The notes below the pieces were generated by a model, which worked only from the letters and a program-made list of their open reading frames with translations, was not told the origin of the DNA and ran no database searches. A stretch of 64,000 nucleotides of DNA from Catellatospora citrea (GTDB taxonomy: Bacteria > Actinomycetota > Actinomycetes > Mycobacteriales > Micromonosporaceae), in contig NZ_RAPR01000001.1 in assembly GCF_003610235.1 (NCBI RefSeq), positions 4,030,001 through 4,094,000 of the forward strand, read 5' to 3'. The position numbers were made by a program, and so were the translations under genes. This document shows, one piece after another, positions 1 through 8,085 of this stretch (within the stretch, counting starts at the first letter, position 1; every line of letters starts with the position of its first letter).

Positions 1-1176
1 GAGTCGGGGCGTGGTGATGTCGGTGACCGCACCGTCCTTGCCGTACACCCGCAGCCGGAAGTCGTTGGTGTCCGACCTGTCCATGGAGAACCGGAGGGTC
101 CGTACGGTCCCGCCGTCCTTCGTGGGCAGCTCGACGATCCCGTCGAAGGTGAGCCCGACCATCGACACCCGGGTGCCGGTCATCAGGCCCGGCCGCTCCG
201 CGACCGCCTGCTGGCCGCGAGCGGCCTTGAGGGTCGGCGCGGGTGACGGGGTCGGGCTGCCGGACGGTTCGGGCGCGTCCGACCCGCTCGGTGCCGGGCT
301 GCCGGACGGTTCCGGCTTGCCGGATGGCTCCGGGCTGCTGGACGGCTCCGGCTTCGGGGAGGCCGACGGCTTCGGCCCCTCGGTCGGCGACGGGTCCGGC
401 TCCTCCGGGGAGGGGCACGGCTCCGGCGAGGCTGCCGGGCTCGGCGACGCCTGGTCGGCGCCGAGCAGGCCGCCGACCGCGTCGAGGAGCCCGCCGACGA
501 CCTCGCGTACCGGCCCGGTCCGGGCCGTGGACTGCGTGCCGCAGTCCGCGGCCCGTGCGGGCTGCTGCGCCACGACCAGGCTGAGCGCGCTGGCCGTCAG
601 TGTCGCCACGGCGATCACCATCGCGGCGTGACGCGGGCCGCCGTGGTGCCGCTCGTCGGCGACCGTCTGGTCCTCGGCCGGCTGGCGCGGGGCGGGCACT
701 CCGTCGCGCAGCGGGTTCACCGCGGGCGGCAGGGTGTCCGTCATCGGCCCGTCGAGCAGGCCGTCCATGTCCGCGTGCTGGTCACCGTCGTCACCGGACT
801 CCGGCTCGCCGCCACCTGCCGGGTCGCCGTCGGCCGGGTTCCACGCGAAGATCAGGCCACCGCCGGCGATGCCGAGCAGCGTTCCCACGAACCAGCCACC
901 CAGGTTGACGGCCAGCAGCGAGTAGATCGCGACGAACACGGCGATCAGGCCGTAGAACATCCGCTGCGCGGGCGTGAACCAGGCCAGCAGGCCCGCCAGC
1001 ACCAGCATCAGCGGGATGAGCAGCGCCTGGAAGCCGTTGATGCCGACACTGAGAGTGGCCCCGTCGAGGGTCATCTTCGTGCTGGCGATGATCTCCACGC
1101 CGGCCAGTGCGGCCAGCAGACCACCCCAGAACGGGCGGCTGCGCCGCCAAGCGGTGAACCGTTGCCACAGGGTCAC
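1..1176 (-). CDS. DUF6114 family membrane protein (3' end outside window)
   Basis: Only the first 392 codons are visible, because the gene runs off the left edge. The GTG start at 1176 is preceded by GGAGG with a five-base spacer. Residues about 17-110 form four hydrophobic segments, which is the DUF6114 layout. An acidic linker and another hydrophobic segment follow near residue 180. Next comes a low-complexity Pro/Ser/Glu/Gly stretch of repeated PSG and PEPSG units, then a beta-rich tail containing LTFDGIVEL. The DUF6230 gene lies 66 bp upstream on the same strand, and these two families are commonly paired in actinomycetes. The product is likely a membrane protein with an exposed tail. Its molecular function is not known. 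Confidence 0.85.
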   Translation of the reverse strand, partial: MTLWQRFTAWRRSRPFWGGLLAALAGVEIIASTKMTLDGATLSVGINGFQALLIPLMLVLAGLLAWFTPAQRMFYGLIAVFVAIYSLLAVNLGGWFVGTLLGIAGGGLIFAWNPADGDPAGGGEPESGDDGDQHADMDGLLDGPMTDTLPPAVNPLRDGVPAPRQPAEDQTVADERHHGGPRHAAMVIAVATLTASALSLVVAQQPARAADCGTQSTARTGPVREVVGGLLDAVGGLLGADQASPSPAASPEPCPSPEEPDPSPTEGPKPSASPKPEPSSSPEPSGKPEPSGSPAPSGSDAPEPSGSPTPSPAPTLKAARGQQAVAERPGLMTGTRVSMVGLTFDGIVELPTKDGGTVRTLRFSMDRSDTNDFRLRVYGKDGAVTDITTPRL

Positions 1177-1242
1177 TGGTGCCTCCAAGAATCCAGGTGA
1201 CCGGGAACGTGCCTAGCCAACACGTCCCCGGTCGCGACCAGC

Positions 1243-1869
1243 TCAGTCAGCGAAGCAGCCAGTGCTGTCCATGGAAACCGTCAGCGACAGGCCGTGCAGC
1301 GAGAACGTGCCGGCCTGGGTCAGCCGCGCGACCTGCTTGACGCCCGCGATGTCGGCGCGGTCGGCCTCCTGACCGAACAGGCCGGCCTGGCCGTGGTGCG
1401 GACCGCCGGCGGTCAGCTCCGACGCGTCCGCACCGATGTTGATGTTGGTGAAGACGGCGTCGCCCTCCAGCTTGTCCATGCCGATGAGCAGGTTCTCCGC
1501 CGTCACCGGCGCGCCCTTCTCGCGGCCGGCCCGGATGAACAGCGTGACGGCGCCCAGGCCCGGGATCGGCGTGGTCACCGACTGGCACAGGTTGGTCAGC
1601 GTCGCGTCCTTGATCGCCGACATCGCCACCGGGTGCGGCGTGCCGTTCTTCTCGGTGACTACGCCGCCGTACTGGCTGAAGCCCTCGGCCACCAGGACGT
1701 CCGCCGAGATCTTGGCGGTCTGCCCGGAGACGTGGAAGGTGACCGGGACGGCGCCGTTGGCCACGCCGGCCATCAGGCCGGAGACCGCGATGGTCGCCGG
1801 GATCACCACGGCGGCGAAGCGCCGCCATCTGGTACGCCCCAGTACCAGATTGCCTTGCGAGTCCTTCAC
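1243..1869 (-). CDS. DUF6230 family exported protein
   Basis: 208 aa. I chose the GTG at 1869 because AGGAGG sits just upstream; longer readings have no such site. The N-terminus carries Arg residues (GRTRWRRF) followed by a hydrophobic stretch at about residues 18-40, consistent with an export signal or anchor. The rest is a compact domain with short motifs such as AEGFSQYGG and NINIGADASEL, typical of DUF6230. It is followed on the same strand by the DUF6114 gene, so the two probably form an operon. A TACTG-AC-CAGTA dyad lies about 135 bp upstream (2003-2017) and could be an operator. The family is common in actinomycetes but has no assigned role. Confidence 0.85.
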   Translation of the reverse strand: MKDSQGNLVLGRTRWRRFAAVVIPATIAVSGLMAGVANGAVPVTFHVSGQTAKISADVLVAEGFSQYGGVVTEKNGTPHPVAMSAIKDATLTNLCQSVTTPIPGLGAVTLFIRAGREKGAPVTAENLLIGMDKLEGDAVFTNINIGADASELTAGGPHHGQAGLFGQEADRADIAGVKQVARLTQAGTFSLHGLSLTVSMDSTGCFAD

Positions 1870-2504
1870 AGGGACCTCCTCGCGATGGGGTTTGCCCCGC
1901 GGCGCACCGCCTGCGGGGTCTGTCTTCGCCGTGCGCAGGGTGAGACCGCGCTCGGGGTGCCGACGATGTTTCCGCCTTATGACGCGGACCACAAGAGCCA
2001 AGCTACTGACCAGTAACTGGGGGTGGGCGCCACGATCGTTTGCAGTGACGCATCGTGGTGGAGGCCCCCGTTTTTGGCCCATGCTGTCCGCCTTGCCGGT
2101 GTACGGCGTCACGCATCGTAGATATTTGGCGATCAGTAACGTTTTGATAACGCCGATCTGCGCAAGCGAGACCCATCGGCCGAACGGCCGGATCCGACCG
2201 TCGACCGGGTCGAACATAGACAGCCGACCATGCAAGCATCACGGCCGAGCCGGTGACGTCGGCGTCGTGGAGGGCGCGGCGGCTCACGGCACACGCTGAA
2301 TGCGGCCGCCGCGCCCGGCGTACCGCCTACGCGTCCCTCGCAGCAGTCGGCACACCATCGGTCCCGACCCGTGGGGTGCGAGCCATGGGAAGAGACCGTC
2401 ATCACCATAAACGAGCTAGTTGACTATGTCTAGATATCCAGCTGAAGAGTTGATTCGGGGCGAGTGACGGTGATCTACTACTGAAGCGAGCCATGGGAGA
2501 TGGT
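1870..2504. other. 635 bp intergenic region upstream of DUF6230 and the GntR remnant
   Basis: I see no convincing gene here. Reading frames are present but lack ribosome binding sites and recognisable domains. The region must hold the promoter of the leftward DUF6230 gene and that of the rightward GntR remnant. Its right part (about 2405-2475) is clearly less GC-rich than the surroundings and contains TTGACT and a TCTAGATAT element that could belong to a promoter or a GntR operator. Confidence 0.5.
2003..2017. promoter_or_regulatory. TetR-type palindrome upstream of DUF6230
   Basis: CTACTGACCAGTAAC contains the dyad TACTG-AC-CAGTA. It resembles the two sites at 49535-49573 in front of the acyl-CoA dehydrogenase (consensus TTACT-N4-AGTAA). 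Assignment to a TetR-family repressor is inference from symmetry only. Confidence 0.4.
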
Positions 2505-2730
2505 ATGACCGCGAAGTACGAACGGCTGGCTAACGCCATCCGCGAGAAGATCCGCTCGGGGGAGCTGAAGCCGGGCGACAAACTACCGTCCATCAGCCAG
2601 ATCCGAGAGGAGTACCAGATCAGCTACGGATCGGTCCGTGGCGCGATGCTGGTGCTCAAGGCTGAGGGGCCTGATCGAGGGACGCCAAGGGGACGGAGTC
2701 TTCGTCAAGGACCCCAACCGCAAGGACTGA
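2505..2730 (+). pseudogene. Small GntR-type winged-helix regulator, frameshifted
   Basis: The ATG at 2505 follows GGGAGA. The first 54 codons read as a GntR winged helix: AIREKIRSGELKPGDKLPS, then a recognition-helix region, then VLKAEG. At the G-run 2666-2669 one G too many throws the frame. Removing one G restores LIEGRQGDGVFVKDPNRKD and a TGA at 2728-2730. That gives a protein of about 74 aa, the usual size of the actinomycete small GntR proteins that consist of the DNA-binding domain alone. As given, the frame runs on into unrelated sequence. Either the gene is broken or the G-run is a sequencing error. Small GntR genes often accompany integrative elements next to tRNA genes, and two tRNA genes follow here, but I see no integrase. 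Confidence 0.7.
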
Positions 2731-2862
2731 CCCCCTCCGCCGCCTGCACGCCCGCGCCGCCACGGTGGTGCGGGCGCGACGGCGTATGCGCCGCACGGCG
2801 ATCCCTCGGTCCTGCGCCGCGATCCACCGCCACGCACGCCGTCGACCCGGGGCTGGAACGAG

Positions 2863-2898
2863 CCAGGGCCGGCCTTCCTGACGGAAGACCGGCCCTGG
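2863..2898 (-). terminator. Hairpin terminator downstream of tRNA-Arg
   Basis: A near-perfect 16-bp stem (2863-2878 with 2883-2898) closes a TGAC loop. It lies just past the 3' end of the leftward tRNA-Arg gene and is also 132 bp past the GntR remnant. Confidence 0.6.
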
Positions 2899-2907
2899 TT
2901 CAGCTTG

Positions 2908-2980
2908 TGCGCCCGAAGGGACTCGAACCCCTAACCTTCTGATCCGTAGTCAGATGCTCTATCCATTGAGCTACGGGCGC
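2908..2980 (-). tRNA. tRNA-Arg (anticodon ACG)
   Basis: 73 nt cloverleaf. Acceptor strands GCGCCCG and CGGGCGC pair. The anticodon stem TCTGA/TCAGA closes the loop CTACGGA, giving anticodon ACG, and the T-arm contains GGTTCGAGTCC. The 3' CCA is not encoded. A34 is expected to be modified to inosine to read CGU, CGC and CGA. Confidence 0.95.
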
Positions 2981-3035
2981 TTGGTGCTGGATCAGCATAC
3001 ACGGCCGGTTTCCCGACCGTTCAGGTGGTCCTGCG

Positions 3036-3126
3036 CGGAGGCTCCGGGATTCGAACCCGGGAGGGGCTTTAAGACCCCAACCGCATTAGCAGTGCGGCGC
3101 CATAGACCGAACTAGGCGAAGCCTCC
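3036..3126 (-). tRNA. tRNA-Ser (anticodon GCT)
   Basis: 91 nt class II tRNA with a long variable arm. Acceptor strands GGAGGCT and AGCCTCC pair and the discriminator base is G, as expected for serine. The stem CCGCA/TGCGG closes the loop CTGCTAA, giving anticodon GCT (AGC/AGU codons). CCA is not encoded. It lies 55 bp upstream of the tRNA-Arg gene on the same strand, so the two may be co-transcribed. Confidence 0.95.
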
Positions 3127-3270
3127 ATGGCGGTCCGCAGGTTGCCCTGTTGACCACCGACGCAGAAGAATACCGTGCCCCCACGGCCGAGAGCAAAACG
3201 GTTACCGTGTCGCACACCGGGGACCTTCCCCGGAGCGTGCTCAGCCATCCCTCTCACCCTCCGAGGACAC

Positions 3271-5568
3271 ATGCGCAGGACACCACTGCGCCGGCTCGGG
3301 CTCGTGTTTGCCGCCGTGACGATCACCACTCTGGGATTGTCCGTGCCTGCGCAGGCCGAACCCGACACCGGCACCATCAAGGGACATCTCACCTCGAACG
3401 GCCAGCCCGTCGCGGGCGTGCAGGTCGACACGTACGGCGACTCCTGGGGCAGCGCGCTCACCGACGCTGCCGGCGCCTACGAGATCACCGGACTCAGCCC
3501 CGGCCCGTACGGGGTGGTATTCCGGGCTCCCGGGCGGCCCGAGCAGTTCGCCTACGGCGCGACCGACTGGAGCTCGGCCGCCGAGATCCCGGTGACCGCG
3601 GGCGGTGTCACCACCGTCGACGACGAACTGCTCCCCTACGCCACCTTCACCGGCCGGTTCACCGACGCCGCGGGCGAGGGCCTGTCGGTCAACGTCAGCG
3701 CCATCAGCGACACGGGGCAGACCTCGGGCGTCTGGGCCGGCGATGGCACCTACACGCTGGGCGTCTTCCCCGGTCGCTACCGGCTGCAGTTCATGCGGGA
3801 CTTCGAGCAGCCCCAGTGGGCGCCGGGTGCGCGCAGCGCCGAGGACGCCGCGGTGTTCGAGATCTCCGCAGGTCAGACCGTGACCGTGAACGAGACCCAG
3901 CTGCCGGTCGGCAGCGTGGCCGGCCAGATCACCACCGCGGACGGCGCGCCGGCTCCCGGGGTGCGGGTCGAGCTGGTCGACCGGGACGGCATGGGCGGCC
4001 CGCTCGCCATCACCGACCAGGACGGCCGGTACCGCATCATCGACTTCGGCGGTGCCTGGCGGCTGCGGGTGGCCCGCGAGAACGGCCTGGTCCAGTGGTA
4101 TCCGAACACCTGGCACGAGCAGGACGCCGCCACCGTCACCGTCACGCCCGGCGTGGTGCTGCCGATCGACCAGCAACTGCTGGCCACCGGCTCGATGAGC
4201 GGGCACTTCACCGACGCCGCGGGCGCCGGGCTCGGCGGGGTCCAGGTCGGCCTCACGCTTCCCAACGGCGATTCGACCGGGCAATGGACGTACACCGGCG
4301 AGGACGGCGGGTATACCTTCCCCGAGTTGGCACCGGGCGGATACGTCGTGCGTTTCGACGGCGCGCACGGCGTCGACCAGTACGCGCATGGCAAGGTCAC
4401 CGAGGCCGCGGCAGATCGGATCACCGTGACCGCCGGGCAGAACGCGGTCGTCGACGACGTACGGCTGCCGGTCGGCAGCGTCACGCTGCGCGCCCGCGAC
4501 GCCATCACCGGTCAGCCGATCGAGCAGTTCTACGCCTCCTTCGGCGCCCAGTCGCCGAACGCGGAGAACGGCGTCATCTCGCTGCCGGCGGTCCGGGCCG
4601 ACACGTACCAGGCGAACATCTTCGCCAACGGCTACCTCACGACCTCCGCCACCATCACCGTCACGGCGGGGGCCGAGACCTCGCTGACCTTCGACCTGAC
4701 CCCGATGGCCCGGCTCCACACCACGGTGGTGGACCGGACGACCGGGCAGCCGCTGGCCGGAGTCTGCGTGCTGGCGCTCGACCTGGTGGCGCCGACCATC
4801 GGCGACGGCTGCCAGCAGACCGACGCCTCGGGCGTGGTCGACGTCCCGGTCGAGGCGGGCAAGCGGCAGCTGTTCGCCTTCCCGGACGGCGCCGAGGGCT
4901 ACGGCGCACAGTGGGTCGGCCGTAACGGCGGCACCGGCGCGCAGCCGCGCGCCCAGGTGTTCACCTTCACGGCGGGCACCGTGACGACGGCGCCGACGAT
5001 CCGGATGGACCGGGCGGGCGTCATCTCCGGCACGGTGACCAGCGAGACCGGGCGGCTGCCCGGGGGCACCATCTGGGTGGTCGACGAGGCGTACAACACC
5101 GGCGGCGGCTTCGGCTACGCGAACTTCGAGGCCGACGGCCGGTACACGATCGACTTCCTGGGTCCGTACGAGTGGCCGCTGCTGTTCAAGGTCGACGGGC
5201 ACGCTCCGCAGTGGAGCGGCACCACCGGCAACCGCCTGCTCGCCGACAAGGTCAAGGTCAAGGCCGGCAGCACCACCCGGTACGACTACCGCGTGGTGCA
5301 GGGCACCGCGGTCACCGTGAAGATGCCCGGCAAGCTGGGCAACGGCTACGTGGCGATGGAGAACGCGGTCACCGGCGACTTCTCCGGCGGCGTCTGGTCG
5401 GAGGACTCGTTCGAGCACGGCGCCACGTTCCGGGTGCTCGGCCCGCAGCTCGTGCGGGTGCGCTGGAACGAGGGCCCGGAGTGGCACTGGTACGGCGGGG
5501 TCGACCGCGAGCACGCGAAGACCGTGCTCGTCCCGGCGACCGCGAGCAAGGTGTTCGTACTGCGGTAG
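3271..5568 (+). CDS. Secreted protein with carboxypeptidase-regulatory-like repeats
   Basis: 765 aa. The ATG at 3271 follows CGAGGAC. A signal peptide (MRRTPLRRLGLVF, hydrophobic core, PAQA) ends near residue 28. The mature part is a string of about eight beta-sandwich repeats of 75-100 aa. Most begin with a G-x-(I/V/M)-x-G pattern, followed by G-x-P-(V/L)-x-G-V and an AGxY or DGxY turn, which is the carboxypeptidase-regulatory-like (CarboxypepD_reg/SdrD-like) signature. No catalytic domain, sortase motif or membrane anchor is seen, so it is probably released or loosely wall-bound and acts as a binding or scaffold protein. It begins 145 bp downstream of the divergent tRNA-Ser gene. Ligand unknown. 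Confidence 0.8.
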   Translation: MRRTPLRRLGLVFAAVTITTLGLSVPAQAEPDTGTIKGHLTSNGQPVAGVQVDTYGDSWGSALTDAAGAYEITGLSPGPYGVVFRAPGRPEQFAYGATDWSSAAEIPVTAGGVTTVDDELLPYATFTGRFTDAAGEGLSVNVSAISDTGQTSGVWAGDGTYTLGVFPGRYRLQFMRDFEQPQWAPGARSAEDAAVFEISAGQTVTVNETQLPVGSVAGQITTADGAPAPGVRVELVDRDGMGGPLAITDQDGRYRIIDFGGAWRLRVARENGLVQWYPNTWHEQDAATVTVTPGVVLPIDQQLLATGSMSGHFTDAAGAGLGGVQVGLTLPNGDSTGQWTYTGEDGGYTFPELAPGGYVVRFDGAHGVDQYAHGKVTEAAADRITVTAGQNAVVDDVRLPVGSVTLRARDAITGQPIEQFYASFGAQSPNAENGVISLPAVRADTYQANIFANGYLTTSATITVTAGAETSLTFDLTPMARLHTTVVDRTTGQPLAGVCVLALDLVAPTIGDGCQQTDASGVVDVPVEAGKRQLFAFPDGAEGYGAQWVGRNGGTGAQPRAQVFTFTAGTVTTAPTIRMDRAGVISGTVTSETGRLPGGTIWVVDEAYNTGGGFGYANFEADGRYTIDFLGPYEWPLLFKVDGHAPQWSGTTGNRLLADKVKVKAGSTTRYDYRVVQGTAVTVKMPGKLGNGYVAMENAVTGDFSGGVWSEDSFEHGATFRVLGPQLVRVRWNEGPEWHWYGGVDREHAKTVLVPATASKVFVLR

Positions 5569-5585
5569 GCGGCTTCGCCGCTGTC

Positions 5586-5615
5586 GAGGGCCGGGGCCGG
5601 AAGGCGCCGGCCCTC
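5586..5615 (+). terminator. Hairpin downstream of the repeat protein
   Basis: GAGGGCCGG (5586-5594) pairs with CCGGCCCTC (5607-5615), starting 18 bp after the stop codon. It lies between two convergent genes and may serve both. Confidence 0.5.
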
Positions 5616-5647
5616 GCTGCGTACGGCGACGACCTGCCCTCCCGCGG

Positions 5648-6022
5648 TCATCGCGCCGAGACCCGGCCCGCGAACGCGGCGAGCAGGGCCGCGCCCGCCA
5701 TCAGCAGGGTGAAGCAGACCCAGGCCAGGGGCCACGGGTTCGCGTCCGGCGCATGGTGCGTCAGGTAGGACGCCAGCAGCAGCGCGGACGGCACGCCCGC
5801 GACCAGCGGCACCGCCTGCCACGGCGGCACGCCGGCACGGCCCAGCCAGGCCCCCAGCACGAGCAGCACCAGCACGAACACGATCACGGCCCAGGTGCGC
5901 ACCGGTGTCGTCTCGATCAGCTCACCGGGGTGTTCTGGCCGGTTGCGCAGGTCCCACGGGATCAACAGCAGGTAGCTCGCCCCGGCGAGCACCGGGGCGA
6001 CCACCATCGCGAGAGTCCGCAT
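5648..6022 (-). CDS. Hypothetical four-helix membrane protein
   Basis: 124 aa starting at the ATG at 6022. Longer readings run into the upstream CPBP gene, which ends at 6057. There is no clear ribosome binding site, so the start is uncertain. Four hydrophobic segments cover most of the protein: one near the N-terminus (MVVAPVLAGASYLLLIPW), two in the middle and one near the C-terminus (FTLLMAGAALLAAFAG). I recognise no family. It is 34 bp downstream of the CPBP gene on the same strand, so co-transcription is likely. Confidence 0.6.
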   Translation of the reverse strand: MRTLAMVVAPVLAGASYLLLIPWDLRNRPEHPGELIETTPVRTWAVIVFVLVLLVLGAWLGRAGVPPWQAVPLVAGVPSALLLASYLTHHAPDANPWPLAWVCFTLLMAGAALLAAFAGRVSAR

Positions 6023-6056
6023 GAACCAATGACTACCCCACTCGCGCAAAGATCGC

Positions 6057-6854
6057 TCAGATCCAGTCCAACTGGTCGGCGAGCAGGGCGTATCCGACGA
6101 AGGCAACGATGTCGAGCAGCGAGTGCGCGACGATCAGCGGTCCGGTGCGCCGGTAGCGCAGGAAGAACAGCGCGAACACCACGCCCATCACCGCGTTGCC
6201 GACGAACCCGCCGAAGCCCTGGTAGAGGTGGTACGCGCCGCGCAGCAGCGCGCTGGTCGCGATCACGGCGGGCACGCCCCAGGACAGCTGGCGCAACCTG
6301 GTGATCAGGTAGCCGACGACGACCACCTCCTCCAGGATCGCGTTCTGCACGGCGGACAGCAGCAGCACCGGCAGCGCCCACCACACGTGGCCCAGGCCCT
6401 CGGCGACGACCGTGGTGTTCAGGCCCAGCTCCCGGGCGGCCACGTAGAGGGCCAGCCCGGGGAGGCCGATCGCGGCGGCCAGCAGCGCCCCGGTCCCGGC
6501 GTCGAAGCCGCGGCGGGTCCCGTCGAGCCCGAGCAGGCCGCGGGCGCCGAAGCGGCCGTCCCAGCCGGGCCCGCGGTTGAGCAGGTGGGCCGCGAACAGG
6601 GCCGGGACCAGCGCGAAGAAGATGCCGGCGAGCTGGAACGCCAGATCCAGCCAGGGCCGGTCCGGGGTGCGGGCGACGTTGAGCTCGGAGGCCTGCTGGT
6701 TCAGCGGGGCCGGGCGGGTCAGTTTGTCGATCAGCGACAGCGCCGACCAAACCGCGGAGTGCCCGAGCGAGACGCCGAGCAGCAACCAGACCTCGTTGCG
6801 CAGGACCGGGCGGGTGGGGGTGGAGATCCCTCGAACGAGCTCTTCAGCAGCCAT
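6057..6854 (-). CDS. CPBP-family intramembrane glutamic endopeptidase-like protein
   Basis: 265 aa with about seven or eight hydrophobic segments. The three CPBP (Abi/CAAX protease) signatures are visible. The EE pair is in ILEEVVVVGYL, the second-motif His is in GAYHLYQGF and the third motif is AHSLLDIVAF. The Arg often found after the EE pair is not in the classical place, but this EEVVVVGYL variant is common in actinobacterial members. It probably cleaves membrane-embedded substrates; the substrate is unknown. It starts at the ATG at 6854 without an obvious ribosome binding site, 63 bp from the divergent flavohaemoglobin-like gene, so the two share a compact promoter region. Confidence 0.8.
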   Translation of the reverse strand: MAAEELVRGISTPTRPVLRNEVWLLLGVSLGHSAVWSALSLIDKLTRPAPLNQQASELNVARTPDRPWLDLAFQLAGIFFALVPALFAAHLLNRGPGWDGRFGARGLLGLDGTRRGFDAGTGALLAAAIGLPGLALYVAARELGLNTTVVAEGLGHVWWALPVLLLSAVQNAILEEVVVVGYLITRLRQLSWGVPAVIATSALLRGAYHLYQGFGGFVGNAVMGVVFALFFLRYRRTGPLIVAHSLLDIVAFVGYALLADQLDWI

Positions 6855-6917
6855 GACACAAGAGGGTCGCACAGTCTGTGCGACGGGCGAACGCGCAGCG
6901 TTGACATCGTTACGAAC

Positions 6918-8030
6918 GTGAGCGACCTTCAGCGGCTGTTGAAAGAAAGCTGGACACTTGTCGAGGAACAACAGGACAAAGTGGCCGGCTACTTCTACGC
7001 GCGGATCTTCCTCAACAATCCGGGCGTGCGGGACATGTTCCCGGTGACCATGGACGTGCAGCGGGCCCGGCTGCTCGGGGCGATCGTGACCGCGGTGCAG
7101 TCCGTCGACGACCCCGACCGGTTCGACGAATACCTGCGCTCGCTCGGCCGGGACCACCGCAAGTTCCAGGTGGTGCCCGAACACTACGAGGTGGTCGGGG
7201 CGGCCCTGCTGGAGGCCATGCGCACCTTCGCGGGCCCCGAGTGGTCCCACGAGTACGACCAGGCCTGGCGCGACGCGTACGACGTCATCGCCCGCAAGAT
7301 GCTCGCCGGCGCCTCGGCCGACAGCAACCCGGCCTGGTGGCACGCGGAGGTCATCGCGCACGAGCGCCGATCGCGCGACATCGCGATGCTGACCGTGCGC
7401 CCGTTCCAGCAGTTGGAGTACCGCGCCGGGCAGTACCTGTCGGTCGAGGTGCCCAAGTTCCACCCGCGGGTGTGGCGCACCTACTCGGTCGCGAACGCGC
7501 CGCGCACCGACAACACGATGGACTTCCACGTGCGGGCGCTGGGCGCGGGCTGGGTCTCCGGCGCGCTGGTGCGCCGGGTGCAGGCGGGCGACCTGCTGCG
7601 GCTGGCCGCCCCGATGGGCACCATGGTGCTGGACCGGCGGTCCACCCGCGACATCGTCTTCGTCGCCGGCGGCACCGGGCTGTCGCCCATCAAGGCGCTG
7701 CTGGAGGACCTGACCACGTTCAACCGGACCCGCTGGGTGCACGTGTTCTTCGGCGCGCGCAACCGCGACGACCTGTACGACCTGGCGTCGCTGCAGGAGA
7801 TGGCGGCGGCGTACCCGTGGCTGTCGATCGTGCCGGTGTGCAGCGACGACCCGGGCTGGGGCGGCGAGGAGGGCTCGGTCACCGACACGCTGTCGCGGTT
7901 CGGGCCGTGGATGGAGCACGACTTCTTCGTGTCCGGATCGCCGAGCATGGTCCGCACCACGCTGCGCACCCTGTCGCAGCTGAAGGTGCCGCAGACCCGC
8001 GTCCGGTACGACGCCTTCAGCGAGCACTGA
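6918..8030 (+). CDS. Flavohaemoglobin-like globin/FAD-NAD(P) oxidoreductase
   Basis: 370 aa from the GTG at 6918. Residues about 1-135 are a globin domain. The B-helix reads YFYARIFLNNPGV, with the Tyr used in O2/NO chemistry. The likely proximal His is in GRDHRKFQV, followed by the typical PEHYEVVG. Residues about 145-370 are an FAD-binding barrel (RTYSVANAP, the RxYS motif) and an NAD(P)-binding fold (VFVAGGTGLSPIKALLE), ending in the FVSGSPSM pattern. This is the Hmp architecture, so NO dioxygenase or O2/NO-responsive reductase activity is expected. The start has no clear ribosome binding site and may be leaderless. An inverted-repeat terminator follows the stop. Confidence 0.88.
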   Translation: MSDLQRLLKESWTLVEEQQDKVAGYFYARIFLNNPGVRDMFPVTMDVQRARLLGAIVTAVQSVDDPDRFDEYLRSLGRDHRKFQVVPEHYEVVGAALLEAMRTFAGPEWSHEYDQAWRDAYDVIARKMLAGASADSNPAWWHAEVIAHERRSRDIAMLTVRPFQQLEYRAGQYLSVEVPKFHPRVWRTYSVANAPRTDNTMDFHVRALGAGWVSGALVRRVQAGDLLRLAAPMGTMVLDRRSTRDIVFVAGGTGLSPIKALLEDLTTFNRTRWVHVFFGARNRDDLYDLASLQEMAAAYPWLSIVPVCSDDPGWGGEEGSVTDTLSRFGPWMEHDFFVSGSPSMVRTTLRTLSQLKVPQTRVRYDAFSEH

Positions 8031-8047
8031 GCCGCTCCCGAACACGT

Positions 8048-8078
8048 GAAGAGGCCCGCCGGTCCGGCGGGCCTCTTC
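8048..8078. terminator. Bidirectional terminator between convergent genes
   Basis: GAAGAGGCCCGCCGG pairs with CCGGCGGGCCTCTTC in the 55-bp gap between the flavohaemoglobin-like gene and the XRE gene. Confidence 0.75.
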
Positions 8079-8085
8079 GTGTCTC

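Noticed and set aside
2908..3126. An integrated element using the tRNA genes as attachment site
   Set aside because: A small GntR remnant is nearby, but I find no integrase and no direct repeat of a tRNA 3' end in the window.
3241..5514. A 757-codon minus-strand frame
   Set aside because: It mirrors the secreted repeat protein on the plus strand, which has a signal peptide, a ribosome binding site and clear repeats.
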